Of a DNA stretch of 64,000 nucleotides, positions 16,263 through 25,400 are shown piece after piece. The notes beneath the pieces are model-generated. The model had not been told where the DNA came from, ran no database searches, and saw nothing but the letters and a program-made list of their open reading frames with translations. The stretch spans positions 124,001-188,000 of the forward strand of contig CAJUQH010000001.1 of NCBI GenBank assembly GCA_910588095.1. The letters run 5' to 3'. This DNA comes from an uncultured Eggerthellaceae bacterium. GTDB taxonomy: Bacteria > Actinomycetota > Coriobacteriia > Coriobacteriales > Eggerthellaceae. Position numbers and translations under genes: made by a program. Numbering within the stretch: position 1 is the first letter of the stretch; every line of letters begins with the position of its first letter.

Positions 16263-17684
16263 ATGCCTTCCGCCGACACCGCAGCTCCCGCAAACGCCCC
16301 GGCCCAGAGCCAGCCGACGGGCCAGTCGCAGCTGCCGCACAACCTCGAGGCCGAGAAGTCGGTGCTGGCCGCCTGCATGCTGAACACCGATGCTGCCGAG
16401 GACCTGGTGGTGCGCTTGGAGCCGCGGCAGTTCTACCGCCCGGCGCATGGCATCGTGTTCGAGTCGGTGCACGACCTCATAACGCGCAACATTCCCGTGG
16501 ACCCCATCGCCCTGGCCGACACGCTGAAGGCCAAGGGCCAGCTGGAAGCTGTGGGGGGCCGTTCCTACCTGGCTGAGCTGGCCGACAACACCTTCGCTCT
16601 GACCAACTGGAGCCGCCACGCCGACATCGTGAAGCGCACGTCTATCCTGCGCGACCTGGTGCGAGCGGCGGCCGAGATAAACGCGCTGGCCTACGACGCC
16701 CCCGACGAGCTGGACGAGGTGGTGGAGGAAGCCGAGAAGACGCTGTTCGGCGTGACCGAGCAGCGCGTTTCGTCGTCGTTCAGCAAGATGAGCGACCTTA
16801 CGGGCGCGGCTTACGAAGAGCTCGTCGAGCTCATGAACCAGAAGAACAGCATGGCCGGCGTGCCCACGGGCTTCGCCGACGTGGACAACCTGTTCCACGG
16901 ACTGCGCGCTGGCGACCTGGTCATATTGGCGGCTCGCCCCGGCGTGGGCAAGACGTCGTTCGCGTTGAACATGGCCGTGAACGCGGCCAAGGCGGGCACG
17001 GCGGTAGCGTTCTTCTCGTTGGAGATGAGCGCCGGCCAGCTGGTGCAGCGCATCCTGTGCGCCGAGGCCCTGGTGAACCTGAGCAGCATCCGCAGCGGCA
17101 ACGTGCAGGAAGGCGACCTGAACGCCATCGTGGACGCGTGCGGCAAGCTGTCGGGGCTCGACCTGTTCATCGATGACAGCCCAGGCCTTTCCATCTTGGA
17201 GGCGCGCGCCAAGGCGCGCCGCGAGCTGCGCCGCCTCAAGGAAGGCCAGCGCGGCCTCATCATCGTGGACTACCTGCAGCTCATGCAGCCGCCGAGCACC
17301 CGCCGCGACGGCAACCGCGCCGTGGAGGTGGGCGAGATATCGCGCGGCCTGAAGGTGCTGGCCAAGGAGATGGAGATGCCGGTCATCGCGCTGTCGCAGC
17401 TTTCGCGCGCGGTGGAGCAGCGCGGCACGAGCAAGCGCCCCATGCTTTCCGACCTGCGCGAATCGGGCTCCATCGAGCAGGACGCCGACATCGTCATGTT
17501 CATCGACCGCAGCATGGACCCGGTCGAGGCCGAGAGCGAGAAGCGGCCCGACCTGGGCACCGCCCAGCTCATCGTGGCGAAGCACCGCAACGGCCCCACC
17601 CGCGACATAACCCTGGCGTTCAACGACGCCTACACCCGCTTCACCGACTACTACGACGAGTCGCGCGCAGGGGGCGGTTTCTAG
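16263..17684 (+). CDS. dnaB: Replicative DNA helicase DnaB
   Basis: The 473-aa protein has the DnaB N-terminal domain (PHNLEAEKSVLAACMLN, FYRPAHGIVFESVHDL) and a RecA-like C-terminal domain with Walker A AARPGVGKTSFALN near 223, FFSLEMSAGQLVQR, Walker B LIIVDYLQLMQ and the DLRESGSIEQDADIVMFI signature. It is the hexameric helicase of the replication fork. I took ATG 16263, with GAGGGG upstream, because the longer frame runs through the operon terminator and would add a non-homologous peptide. YhaO-like gene starts at the next base after the stop. Confidence 0.97.
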   Translation: MPSADTAAPANAPAQSQPTGQSQLPHNLEAEKSVLAACMLNTDAAEDLVVRLEPRQFYRPAHGIVFESVHDLITRNIPVDPIALADTLKAKGQLEAVGGRSYLAELADNTFALTNWSRHADIVKRTSILRDLVRAAAEINALAYDAPDELDEVVEEAEKTLFGVTEQRVSSSFSKMSDLTGAAYEELVELMNQKNSMAGVPTGFADVDNLFHGLRAGDLVILAARPGVGKTSFALNMAVNAAKAGTAVAFFSLEMSAGQLVQRILCAEALVNLSSIRSGNVQEGDLNAIVDACGKLSGLDLFIDDSPGLSILEARAKARRELRRLKEGQRGLIIVDYLQLMQPPSTRRDGNRAVEVGEISRGLKVLAKEMEMPVIALSQLSRAVEQRGTSKRPMLSDLRESGSIEQDADIVMFIDRSMDPVEAESEKRPDLGTAQLIVAKHRNGPTRDITLAFNDAYTRFTDYYDESRAGGGF

Positions 17685-18953
17685 ATGGCCGCGCAGCTGC
17701 GGTTCATCCATGCGGCCGACCTGCACATAGGCGCGCCCTTCCGCGGGCTGCGCGAGCTTTCGCCTGCGTGGGCGGAGCGGCTGGTGGAGGCCATACCCCA
17801 AGCCTACGACCGCCTGGTGGACGCGGCGCTGGAGCACCAGGTGGACTTCGTGGTGTTCGCCGGCGACATCTTCGACAACGCGCGGGCCAGCTACGGCGAC
17901 TACCTGCGCTTCTTCCGCGGGCTCGAGCGGCTTTCCGAGGCGGGGGTGGCCAGCTACCTGTGCACGGGCAATCACGACCCGCTGGCCAGCTGGCAGCAGA
18001 GCTTCTTCGCGCTGCCCGAAGGCGCCTACATGTTCTCGGCCGACCATGCCGACTTCGTGCTGCACGAGCGCGACGGCCAGCCGCTGTGCGTGCTGGGCGG
18101 GCGCGGCTACCCGCACAAGGTGTGGGCTTACGACCAGGACATAGCCGAGGGCATCACGCGCGCGGCGGCCGACGAGGCGCTGGGGCCGGCGGCCCAGGCG
18201 GCGCCTTTCGGCGTGGGCGTGCTGCACACGGGGTTGCACTTCGATGCGAACAAGGCCCCGGTGGAGGTTGCCGAGCTGCTGCGGGCGGGCTTCGACTACT
18301 GGGCGCTCGGGCACATTCACCTGCGCTACGCCGATTCCGACGCCAACCCGCGCGTGGCGTTCTCGGGCTGCATCCAGGGGCGCGACATCAACGAGACCGG
18401 CCCGCGCGGCGTGAGCCTGGTCACGCTGACCGAGGGGCAGGCCAACGCCGTCGACTTCATCCCCACGGCCAGCGTCACGTGGCAGCAGCTGAGCGTGGAC
18501 GTGACCGACTGCGGCACCCTGGCCGCGGTGAGCGAGAAGGTGATGCGCGAGCAGTTCAGCGCCAACGGGAAGGCCCATTGCGAAGAGATGATATCGCGGG
18601 TGACGCTGCGCGGTGCCACGGCGCTGCACGATGCGCTGGGGCAGCCCGGCGTGCTGGACGACCTGCGCGCCTCGCTCAACGACGCTTACGCCGACTTCTT
18701 CGTGGACGCGCTGGTGGACCGCACCGTGCCGCCGCTGGACAAGCCCGCGCTCAAGGCCGAAGGGCTGTTCCCGGCCGTGCTCATGAGCGTGGCCGATGCC
18801 CAGCGCCAGGCCATCGCCGACCAGGAGACGGTGCTGCAAGACGCGTTCATGCAGGCCAAGCTCGTGCCGCCCAGCTTCGCGCCGGGCGCGGTGGATGGCT
18901 TGCTCGACCAGGCGGAAGACCTGGTGTTGGACCTGCTGGTAAGGGAGGCGTGA
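17685..18953 (+). CDS. YhaO/SbcD-like metallophosphoesterase (DNA nuclease subunit)
   Basis: The 422-aa protein carries the Mre11/SbcD metal-binding motifs in order: HAADLHIG near 8-15, VFAGDIFDN, CTGNHDPLAS, GVLHTGLH and WALGHIHLR. The C-terminal 180 residues are less conserved, as in YhaO. It begins directly at the base after the dnaB stop and is followed after 4 bp by a long coiled-coil ATPase, so the two form a nuclease-ATPase pair like SbcCD/Mre11-Rad50. DNA end processing is inferred from the family. Confidence 0.88.
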   Translation: MAAQLRFIHAADLHIGAPFRGLRELSPAWAERLVEAIPQAYDRLVDAALEHQVDFVVFAGDIFDNARASYGDYLRFFRGLERLSEAGVASYLCTGNHDPLASWQQSFFALPEGAYMFSADHADFVLHERDGQPLCVLGGRGYPHKVWAYDQDIAEGITRAAADEALGPAAQAAPFGVGVLHTGLHFDANKAPVEVAELLRAGFDYWALGHIHLRYADSDANPRVAFSGCIQGRDINETGPRGVSLVTLTEGQANAVDFIPTASVTWQQLSVDVTDCGTLAAVSEKVMREQFSANGKAHCEEMISRVTLRGATALHDALGQPGVLDDLRASLNDAYADFFVDALVDRTVPPLDKPALKAEGLFPAVLMSVADAQRQAIADQETVLQDAFMQAKLVPPSFAPGAVDGLLDQAEDLVLDLLVREA

Positions 18954-18957
18954 CGCC

Positions 18958-21153
18958 ATGGCCCTTGATGCGCGCGACGCGTTCCTGAAGTACTTGAAGG
19001 TAGGCCAGTTCGGGGCCCTGAGCAACCGGCTCATCGGGCCGTTCTCCGAAGGGCTCAACGTGGTGTTCGGCCGCAACGAGGCGGGCAAGACCACGCTGTT
19101 CTCGTTCGTGGACGGCGTGCTGTTCGGCTGGCGCGATGCGCGCGGCAGCCAGAACACCTACAAGCCCGAGTCGGGCACCCAGGCCGGTGCGCTGCTGTTC
19201 GCTGCCCGCGGGGTCGCGACGGCCACGGAAGCCGAGCTCTCGCGCGCCCGCAACGCCGATGGCTTGCAGGGCGACACGGCGCTGGTGGGCGACATCGACG
19301 CCGACACCTTTCGCACGATGTTCGCCTTGAACAGCGACGAGCTGCGCAGTCTGCGCAACACCACCGATGTGACGGCCAAGCTGCTCACGGCGGGGTCGGG
19401 CACCAGCACGACGCCTGCGGTGGTGCTGGGCGAGGTGCAGGATCGGTTGAGCGCGTTCACGTCGCGCGCCCAAGGGGCCAGCCAGTCCATCGTGAACCTG
19501 GTGGCCGAGCGCGACGAGGTGCGCCAGGCCATGGACGAGGCGGCGGCCCAGATGGAGCAGCACCGCGCGCATCACCGCGAGCTGCACGACATGGAACCCG
19601 AGCAGCAGGCCATGAGCGCCCGCATGGACGAGGCCAACCGCAGCATCGAGCACGTGCAGGCCGCGCGCGCCGGCTTCGAGCGCCTGGCCGACGAGGAGCG
19701 GCAGCTGACCGCCGAGCTGGAGCGCATGCGCCAAGAGGAAGCCGAAGTGGTGGCCGATCGCGCCCGGCGCGAGCAGGAGGTGGGGCTCAAGCTGGCGAAC
19801 CTCTCCAATGCCGAGGATGCGGCCGCCCGCGAGCGCATAGACGCGCTGGCCGCCCGCGAGGCGAAGCGCGAGCACGCGGTGGACACGGCCCGCAGCAACC
19901 ACAACAACTCGCGCGCGGCCCACGAGGCGCTGCGCGAGGCCATGGCGGCCGACGACGCGGCGGCGCGGGTGCGCGTGCAGCGCAAGACCAAGGTGTCGGT
20001 GTCCACGGTGCTCACCGTGGCGTTCTTGGCCATGGGCGTGCCGGTGTTCATGTACGGCCGCAGCCTGCCGAGCCTTTCCTACATGATACTGGGCGGTGCG
20101 CTGGTGCTGGCGGCCTTGGCATTGGCCGGTGCCACGCTGGGCATGCTGCTGCGCCCGAGCAAGCACGACAATGCCTATGAGGCGCGCCTGCAGGACGCCC
20201 AGTGGGTGCTGCTGCAAGACGAGAAGAAGCTGCAAGCCTGCGAAGCCGACCTGGTGCGCACCCAGGCAGAGATAGCTGCCGAGCTGGATGCCATGGGGTT
20301 GGCTGCCGCTGGCGGCCAGCCGCGCCGGGCGCGGGTCATCCTGGACGAGGCCAAGGACGCTCGCGGCCAGATGGCGCTCGACGACCAGCGCTGCCAGGCC
20401 GCCACCCTGCGCGCCAACCAGGTTGCCGACCGCTTGGAGGCCATCGCCGCCGAGCGCGCGCATTTGGCCGAGCGCGCGGGAGTGGCCCCTTCTGCCACCT
20501 TGGCCGAGCTGGACGACCTGCTGGCCCGCAAGACGCGCGACCGCGCGAGCCTGCACGAGACGGCTGACACCATCAACCGCCGCATCGGCGAGCTTTCGCA
20601 GGAGCTTGCCCAGGCCCAGGGCGCCCACGACTTCGACCGGTTGAAGATACGTCACCAAGAGCTGCTGACGCGCATTAAGGACGCCGAGGTGGACTTCGCC
20701 CGCCTGACGCTGGCGCGCCACATGCTCGAAACGGCCATCGCGGCGTGGGAATCCAAGAGCCAGCCCGAGGTGTACCAGCAGGCCAGCCGCTTGCTGGCGC
20801 TCATGACCGGCGGCAAGTGGGTGCAAGTGCAGCTGACCGAGGCCGGCGCGCTGCAGGTGATCGACGACACGCGCACCGCCCGCGACCCGCGGCACCTTTC
20901 CATGGGCACGTGCCAGCAGCTGTACCTGGCCCTGCGCATAGCGCTGCTTTCCTGCGCCGACAACGTGGGCCGCGCACTGCCCATCCTAGCTGACGACATG
21001 CTGGTGAACTTCGACGCCGAGCGCCGTCGCGGCGCTGCCCGCGCCCTGGCCGAGCTGGCCCGCATGCGCCAGGTGGTGCTGTTCACGTGCCACGAGGAAG
21101 TGGTGAGCGAATTGCAGGCTGCTGACGCCGGTGCGACGCTCATCGAGCTGTAG
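18958..21153 (+). CDS. YhaN-like SMC/Rad50-type ATPase with central membrane hairpin
   Basis: The 731-aa protein has an N-terminal ATPase half with GRNEAGKTTLFSF (Walker A near 36-44), long Glu/Arg/Ala-rich coiled coils (about 170-340 and 400-600), and a C-terminal half with MGTCQQLYLALRIAL (signature-like) and LPILADDMLVNFD (Walker B). Between the coils lie two hydrophobic helices (about 349-367 and 375-397: VLTVAFLAMGVPVFMYG and MILGGALVLAALALAGA), which YhaN proteins have and SbcC lacks. It is therefore probably membrane-linked. It pairs with the YhaO-like gene 4 bp upstream. Its stop overlaps an AATATA-rich stretch just before purA. Confidence 0.87.
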   Translation: MALDARDAFLKYLKVGQFGALSNRLIGPFSEGLNVVFGRNEAGKTTLFSFVDGVLFGWRDARGSQNTYKPESGTQAGALLFAARGVATATEAELSRARNADGLQGDTALVGDIDADTFRTMFALNSDELRSLRNTTDVTAKLLTAGSGTSTTPAVVLGEVQDRLSAFTSRAQGASQSIVNLVAERDEVRQAMDEAAAQMEQHRAHHRELHDMEPEQQAMSARMDEANRSIEHVQAARAGFERLADEERQLTAELERMRQEEAEVVADRARREQEVGLKLANLSNAEDAAARERIDALAAREAKREHAVDTARSNHNNSRAAHEALREAMAADDAAARVRVQRKTKVSVSTVLTVAFLAMGVPVFMYGRSLPSLSYMILGGALVLAALALAGATLGMLLRPSKHDNAYEARLQDAQWVLLQDEKKLQACEADLVRTQAEIAAELDAMGLAAAGGQPRRARVILDEAKDARGQMALDDQRCQAATLRANQVADRLEAIAAERAHLAERAGVAPSATLAELDDLLARKTRDRASLHETADTINRRIGELSQELAQAQGAHDFDRLKIRHQELLTRIKDAEVDFARLTLARHMLETAIAAWESKSQPEVYQQASRLLALMTGGKWVQVQLTEAGALQVIDDTRTARDPRHLSMGTCQQLYLALRIALLSCADNVGRALPILADDMLVNFDAERRRGAARALAELARMRQVVLFTCHEEVVSELQAADAGATLIEL

Positions 21154-21206
21154 AATATACGGGTGCTTCTCAGGCAACTCAAGAAGGGCTAAAGAAGGGA
21201 ACCGCT

Positions 21207-22517
21207 ATGCCATCCACAGTGCTGGTGGGCGCCCAGTGGGGCGACGAAGGCAAGGGCAAGATAACCGACCTCATCGCGAGCGACTACGACTACGTCGTGC
21301 GCTTCCAGGGCGGCAACAACGCAGGCCACACGGTCATCCATGGCGAGAAGAAGCTGGCGCTGCACCTCATGCCGTCGGGCGTCATGTACGAGGACGCGGT
21401 GCCGGTCATCGGCAATGGCGTGGTGGTGGACCCCGGCGTGCTGGTCAAAGAGATGGCCATGCTCGAGTCGGAAGGCGTGAGCTGCAAGAACCTGCGCATA
21501 TCCGGCGACGCCCACGTGATCATGCCCTACCACAAAGACCTCGACGGCGCCGACGAGAAGCGCCTCGGGTCGCAGCAGATAGGCACCACCAAGCGCGGCA
21601 TAGGCCCGTGCTATCAGGACAAGATGGGCCGCAAGGGCATCCGCATCCAAGACCTCATGGACGAGAAGATATTCCGCCTGAAGCTGGACGCGGTGCTGGC
21701 CCAGAAGAACCCGGTGCTCGAGAAGATATACGGGCTGCACGCCTACAGCGTCGAGGAGGTCTGCGAGGAGTACCTGCCCTACGCCCAGATACTGCGCAAG
21801 CACGTGGCCGAGACGGGGCAGCTGCTCAACGACGCCCTGCGCGACGGGTCGTCCATCCTTTTCGAGGGGGCCCAGGGCACGCTGCTGGACATCGACCACG
21901 GCACCTACCCCTACGTCACCTCGTCGAGCTGCTGCGCAGGCGGCGCCTCCACCGGCACGGGCGTGGGCCCCAAGGCCATCGACCGCGTGCTGGGCATCCA
22001 GAAGGCGTACATCACCCGCGTGGGCGGCGGCCCCTTTCCCACCGAGCTCAAGTTCGCCGAAGACGGCGGCGTGGGGCAAGATGCGGCCGACGGCGAGCTG
22101 CTGTGCCAGGCGGGCCACGAGTTCGGCGTGACCACAGGGCGCAAGCGCCGGTGCGGCTGGTTCGACGCGGTCATCGCGCGCTACGCTGCCGACGTGAACG
22201 GCCTGACCGACGTGGCGCTGACCAAGCTCGACGTGCTGAGCGCGTTCGATACCATCAAGGTGTGCGTGGCCTACGAGTGCGACGGCAAGCGCTACGACTA
22301 CTTCCCCATGCAGCAGAGCGTGCTGTTCCACGCCAAGCCCATCTACGAGGAACTGCCCGGCTGGAAGGACGTCGACATAACCGGTTGCCGCGACTACACC
22401 GAGCTGCCCGAGGCGACGCGCAGCTACATCGAGTACCTGGAGAAGATAACGGGCGTGCCCATGAGCATCATATCGGTGGGGCCCGACCGCGACCAGACCA
22501 TCATGAGGGGCTGGTAG
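21207..22517 (+). CDS. purA: Adenylosuccinate synthetase
   Basis: The 436-aa protein starts VLVGAQWGDEGKGKITDLIA with the GTP loop and catalytic Asp, then GGNNAGHTV, ISGDAHVIMPYHK, GTTKRGIGPCYQDK, LFEGAQGTLLDIDHGTYPYV, FPTEL and TKLDVLSAFDTIKVC. It condenses IMP with aspartate using GTP, the first committed step to AMP. GAAGGGAACCGCT precedes the ATG. purD follows 61 bp downstream, giving a purine pair. Confidence 0.97.
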   Translation: MPSTVLVGAQWGDEGKGKITDLIASDYDYVVRFQGGNNAGHTVIHGEKKLALHLMPSGVMYEDAVPVIGNGVVVDPGVLVKEMAMLESEGVSCKNLRISGDAHVIMPYHKDLDGADEKRLGSQQIGTTKRGIGPCYQDKMGRKGIRIQDLMDEKIFRLKLDAVLAQKNPVLEKIYGLHAYSVEEVCEEYLPYAQILRKHVAETGQLLNDALRDGSSILFEGAQGTLLDIDHGTYPYVTSSSCCAGGASTGTGVGPKAIDRVLGIQKAYITRVGGGPFPTELKFAEDGGVGQDAADGELLCQAGHEFGVTTGRKRRCGWFDAVIARYAADVNGLTDVALTKLDVLSAFDTIKVCVAYECDGKRYDYFPMQQSVLFHAKPIYEELPGWKDVDITGCRDYTELPEATRSYIEYLEKITGVPMSIISVGPDRDQTIMRGW

Positions 22518-22578
22518 CCCTCGACCGGGGCGCTCGCCCAATAGACCTTAGCTGACCTACGAGTTGGAGGTAGATAGT

Positions 22579-23868
22579 ATGAACATCCTGGTTCTTGGCT
22601 CTGGCGGCCGCGAGCATGCCATCGCGTGGTCGCTGGCGCAGTCGCCGCGGTGCGACCAGCTGTTCGTGGCGCCGGGCAACGGCGGCACGGCGCAGGTGGC
22701 GCAGAACGTCAGCCTGGACATGATGGACGGCGCGGCGGTGCTGGGATTTGTGCGCGACCACGACATAGAGCTGGTGGTCATCGGCCCCGAGGCCCCGCTG
22801 GTGGCCGGCGTGGCCGACGCCCTGCGTGGGGCTGGCGTGGCCGTGTTCGGCCCCGGCGCCCAGGGCGCCCAGCTGGAAGGCTCTAAGGCCTACTCCAAGG
22901 AGTTCATGGAACGCGTGGGCATTCCCACGGCGGCTTACGCGCGCTTCGATGCGTGCGAGCCGGCGCTCGAGCACGTGCGCGAGCAAGGCGCGCCCATCGT
23001 CATCAAGGCCGACGGCCTGGCCGCGGGCAAGGGCGTCGTGGTGGCCGAGACGCTGGAGCAGGCCGAGGAAGCCGTGCGCGCCTGCTTCGACGGGGCGTTC
23101 GGCGCGGCGGGCTCCACCGTGGTGGTCGAGGAATGCATGACCGGCCCCGAGTGCTCGCTGCTGTGCTTCGTGAGCGGCGGCAAGAGCTTCCCCATGGCGC
23201 CGGCGCAAGATCACAAGCGCGCCTTTGATGGCGACAAGGGCCCCAACACCGGCGGCATGGGCGTGTACTCGCCGGTGCCCATCGTCACCGACGACGAGAT
23301 GGCGGCCATGGTGAGCATCATGGACGACGCGGCTGCGGCGACCGCTGCCGCGCCCTTCGATAGCGACTACCGCGGCGTGCTCTACGGCGGCTTCATGCTG
23401 ACGCCGGAAGGCCCCAAGGTGGTGGAGTTCAACGTGCGCTTCGGCGACCCGGAGACCCAGGTTGTGCTGCCGCGCTTGGCCAGCGACCTGGTGGACATCA
23501 TGATGGCAGTGGCCGAGGGGCGCCCCGGCGACCTGGCGCTGGATTGGCGCCCTGAGTGGGCGGTGAGCGTGGTGCTGGCGAGCGCTGGCTACCCGGGCAG
23601 CTACGAGAAGGGCAAGGTCATCCTGGGCATCGAGGAAGCCGAGGCGCTGGAAGGCGTCACGGTGTTCCACGCGGGCACGGCCGTGAACGCCGACGGCGAG
23701 CTGGTGACCAATGGCGGCCGCGTGCTGAACGTGGTGGCCCTGGGCGACACCTTCGAGCAGGCCCGCGAGCGCGCTTATGAAGCGTGCGACCTGATCAACT
23801 TCGAGGGCAAGCAGTTCCGTACCGACATAGGCGGGAAGGCCCTGCAGGGGCGCTCGGCTTGGGAGTAA
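22579..23868 (+). CDS. purD: Phosphoribosylamine-glycine ligase
   Basis: The 429-aa protein starts MNILVLGSGGREHAIAWSLAQ and shows the ATP-grasp features SKEFMERVGIPTA, IVIKADGLAAGKGVVVA, HKRAFDGDKGPNTGGMG and VVEFNVRFGDPETQ. It joins 5-phosphoribosylamine and glycine to give GAR in purine synthesis. ATG 22579 follows GGAGGTAGATAGT, so this is preferred to a GTG-type start five codons earlier. The HemN-like gene follows after 9 bp. Confidence 0.97.
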   Translation: MNILVLGSGGREHAIAWSLAQSPRCDQLFVAPGNGGTAQVAQNVSLDMMDGAAVLGFVRDHDIELVVIGPEAPLVAGVADALRGAGVAVFGPGAQGAQLEGSKAYSKEFMERVGIPTAAYARFDACEPALEHVREQGAPIVIKADGLAAGKGVVVAETLEQAEEAVRACFDGAFGAAGSTVVVEECMTGPECSLLCFVSGGKSFPMAPAQDHKRAFDGDKGPNTGGMGVYSPVPIVTDDEMAAMVSIMDDAAAATAAAPFDSDYRGVLYGGFMLTPEGPKVVEFNVRFGDPETQVVLPRLASDLVDIMMAVAEGRPGDLALDWRPEWAVSVVLASAGYPGSYEKGKVILGIEEAEALEGVTVFHAGTAVNADGELVTNGGRVLNVVALGDTFEQARERAYEACDLINFEGKQFRTDIGGKALQGRSAWE

Positions 23869-23877
23869 AGGGTATCT

Positions 23878-25305
23878 ATGCTTTCTGAAAGGATGCTCAC
23901 GCAGGTCATGCGCGCCTGCACGAAGAACTACCTGAAGCTCGAGCCCACGGCTGACACCCACATGCCGCCCCCAGTGCCAGGGCAGGCGTACATGCTGTAC
24001 ATGCACGTGCCGTTTTGCGAGCGGCTGTGCCCGTACTGCTCGTTCAACCGCTTCCCCTTCTCGGAAGACCGCGCGCGGCCGTACTTCGCCAACATGCGCA
24101 AAGAGATGATGATGCTGCGCGACTTGGGGTACGACTTCGAGAGCGTCTACATCGGCGGCGGCACGCCCACCGTGTTGCTGGACGAGCTGTGCGAGACCAT
24201 CGACCTGGCGCGCGACACCTTCTCCATCAAGGAGGTCTCGAGCGAGACGAACCCGAACCACCTGGTGCCAGATTACGTGGAGAAGCTGACTGGCCGCGTG
24301 CAGCGCCTGAGCGTGGGAGTGCAGAGCTTCGACGACGGGCTGCTGCGCCAGATGGACCGCTACGACAAGTACGGCAGCGGCGTCGAGATAGTGGAGCGCA
24401 TCAAGTACGCGACCCCGTACTTCACTAGCTTGAACGCCGATATGATATTCAACTTCCCGGCGCAGACCGAGGACATCCTGATATCCGATATCGAACGTGT
24501 CATCGAGTCGGGCGCCAGCCAGACCACGTTCTACCCGCTCATGGCCAGCCCGAGCGTGGAGCGATCGCTGGCGGCCACCGTGGGCAAGGTGGACTACAAC
24601 CGCGAGCGGCGCTTCTACGAGATAATCTGCGAGCTGCTCACCGGCGAGCTGCCCGATTTGAGCGCGGGTGCCTTCACCGAGCCGCTGGTGGACGTGGGCG
24701 CAGGGAATGCGGTGCACATCAGCGAGACGGTGCGCGTGGCGCCGCCGATGCGGCCGGGGCTGTTCGAGTTCGGCAGCGCGTGGACGTTCAACCGGCGTGG
24801 TGCGAATGTGGGCGGTTCGGTTTCGGAGCCGTTCGACGATGCCATGATCGATGAGTACGTGGTCAATTACGAGGAATACCCGGCCATCGGCTCGGGCGGC
24901 ATCACCTACCTGGGCAGCAACCTGTACGTCAACACGTTCTCGGTGGTGGACTACAACGCGGCCATCGAGGCGGGGCGCATGTCCATGATGGGCAAGACCG
25001 CCTTCAACAAGCGCGACCGCATGCGCTATCGCTTCATGATGCAGCTGTTCGGCCTGCGGCTGGACAAGCGCGCGTTCGAGCGCGACTTCGGCTGCACGGT
25101 GGAAGCGGGGTTGCCAGTGGAGATGGCGTTCATGACGGCTGCGGGGGCGTTCGCCACGAACAACGCCGACGAGCTGACGCTCACGCCTAAGGGGCGCTAC
25201 CTTACCGTGGTCATGATGCGCCAGTTCTTCATTGGCGTGAACAACTTGCGCGACCAAGCTCGCGCCGCGCTCACGGGCGAGGAGCGCGAGCTCATCTTCG
25301 GCTAG
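23878..25305 (+). CDS. HemN-like radical SAM protein
   Basis: The 475-aa protein has YMLYMHVPFCERLCPYCSFN with the CxxxCxxC cluster motif (Cys at about 47, 51 and 54), followed by YIGGGTPTVL, SSETNPNHL, LSVGVQSFDDGLLRQMDR and NADMIFNFPAQTEDIL, which place it in the HemN/HemW coproporphyrinogen oxidase-like group. The Cys-Tyr-Cys arrangement differs little from the classic CxxxCxxC-x-C, but the usual fourth residue after the cluster is Ser-Phe here. The C-terminal half (300-475) is not a clear HemW domain. It may act in heme or other tetrapyrrole chemistry; the substrate is open. It is probably cotranscribed with purD. Confidence 0.82.
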   Translation: MLSERMLTQVMRACTKNYLKLEPTADTHMPPPVPGQAYMLYMHVPFCERLCPYCSFNRFPFSEDRARPYFANMRKEMMMLRDLGYDFESVYIGGGTPTVLLDELCETIDLARDTFSIKEVSSETNPNHLVPDYVEKLTGRVQRLSVGVQSFDDGLLRQMDRYDKYGSGVEIVERIKYATPYFTSLNADMIFNFPAQTEDILISDIERVIESGASQTTFYPLMASPSVERSLAATVGKVDYNRERRFYEIICELLTGELPDLSAGAFTEPLVDVGAGNAVHISETVRVAPPMRPGLFEFGSAWTFNRRGANVGGSVSEPFDDAMIDEYVVNYEEYPAIGSGGITYLGSNLYVNTFSVVDYNAAIEAGRMSMMGKTAFNKRDRMRYRFMMQLFGLRLDKRAFERDFGCTVEAGLPVEMAFMTAAGAFATNNADELTLTPKGRYLTVVMMRQFFIGVNNLRDQARAALTGEERELIFG

Positions 25306-25358
25306 CGCGCAGGAAGGTAGCGCCGTCCCCGCGTCTTGCCCTCTGCTTTGAGGACCTG

Positions 25359-25392
25359 CGGCTGCTTGGCAGCGTTGCCGAGCAGCCGTTCT
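25359..25392. terminator. Stem-loop between convergent genes
   Basis: CGGCTGCTTGGCA (25359-25371) pairs with TGCCGAGCAGCCG (25376-25388) over 13 positions with one wobble and a 4-nt loop. It lies between the HemN-like gene and the convergent membrane-protein gene, so it is likely a bidirectional terminator, although the T tract is short. Confidence 0.6.
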
Positions 25393-25400
25393 CGTATCTG

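Noticed and set aside
16221..19157. Open frame of 978 codons on the minus strand
   Set aside because: It is antisense to dnaB and the YhaO-like gene, with Arg/His/Ala-rich nonsense composition.
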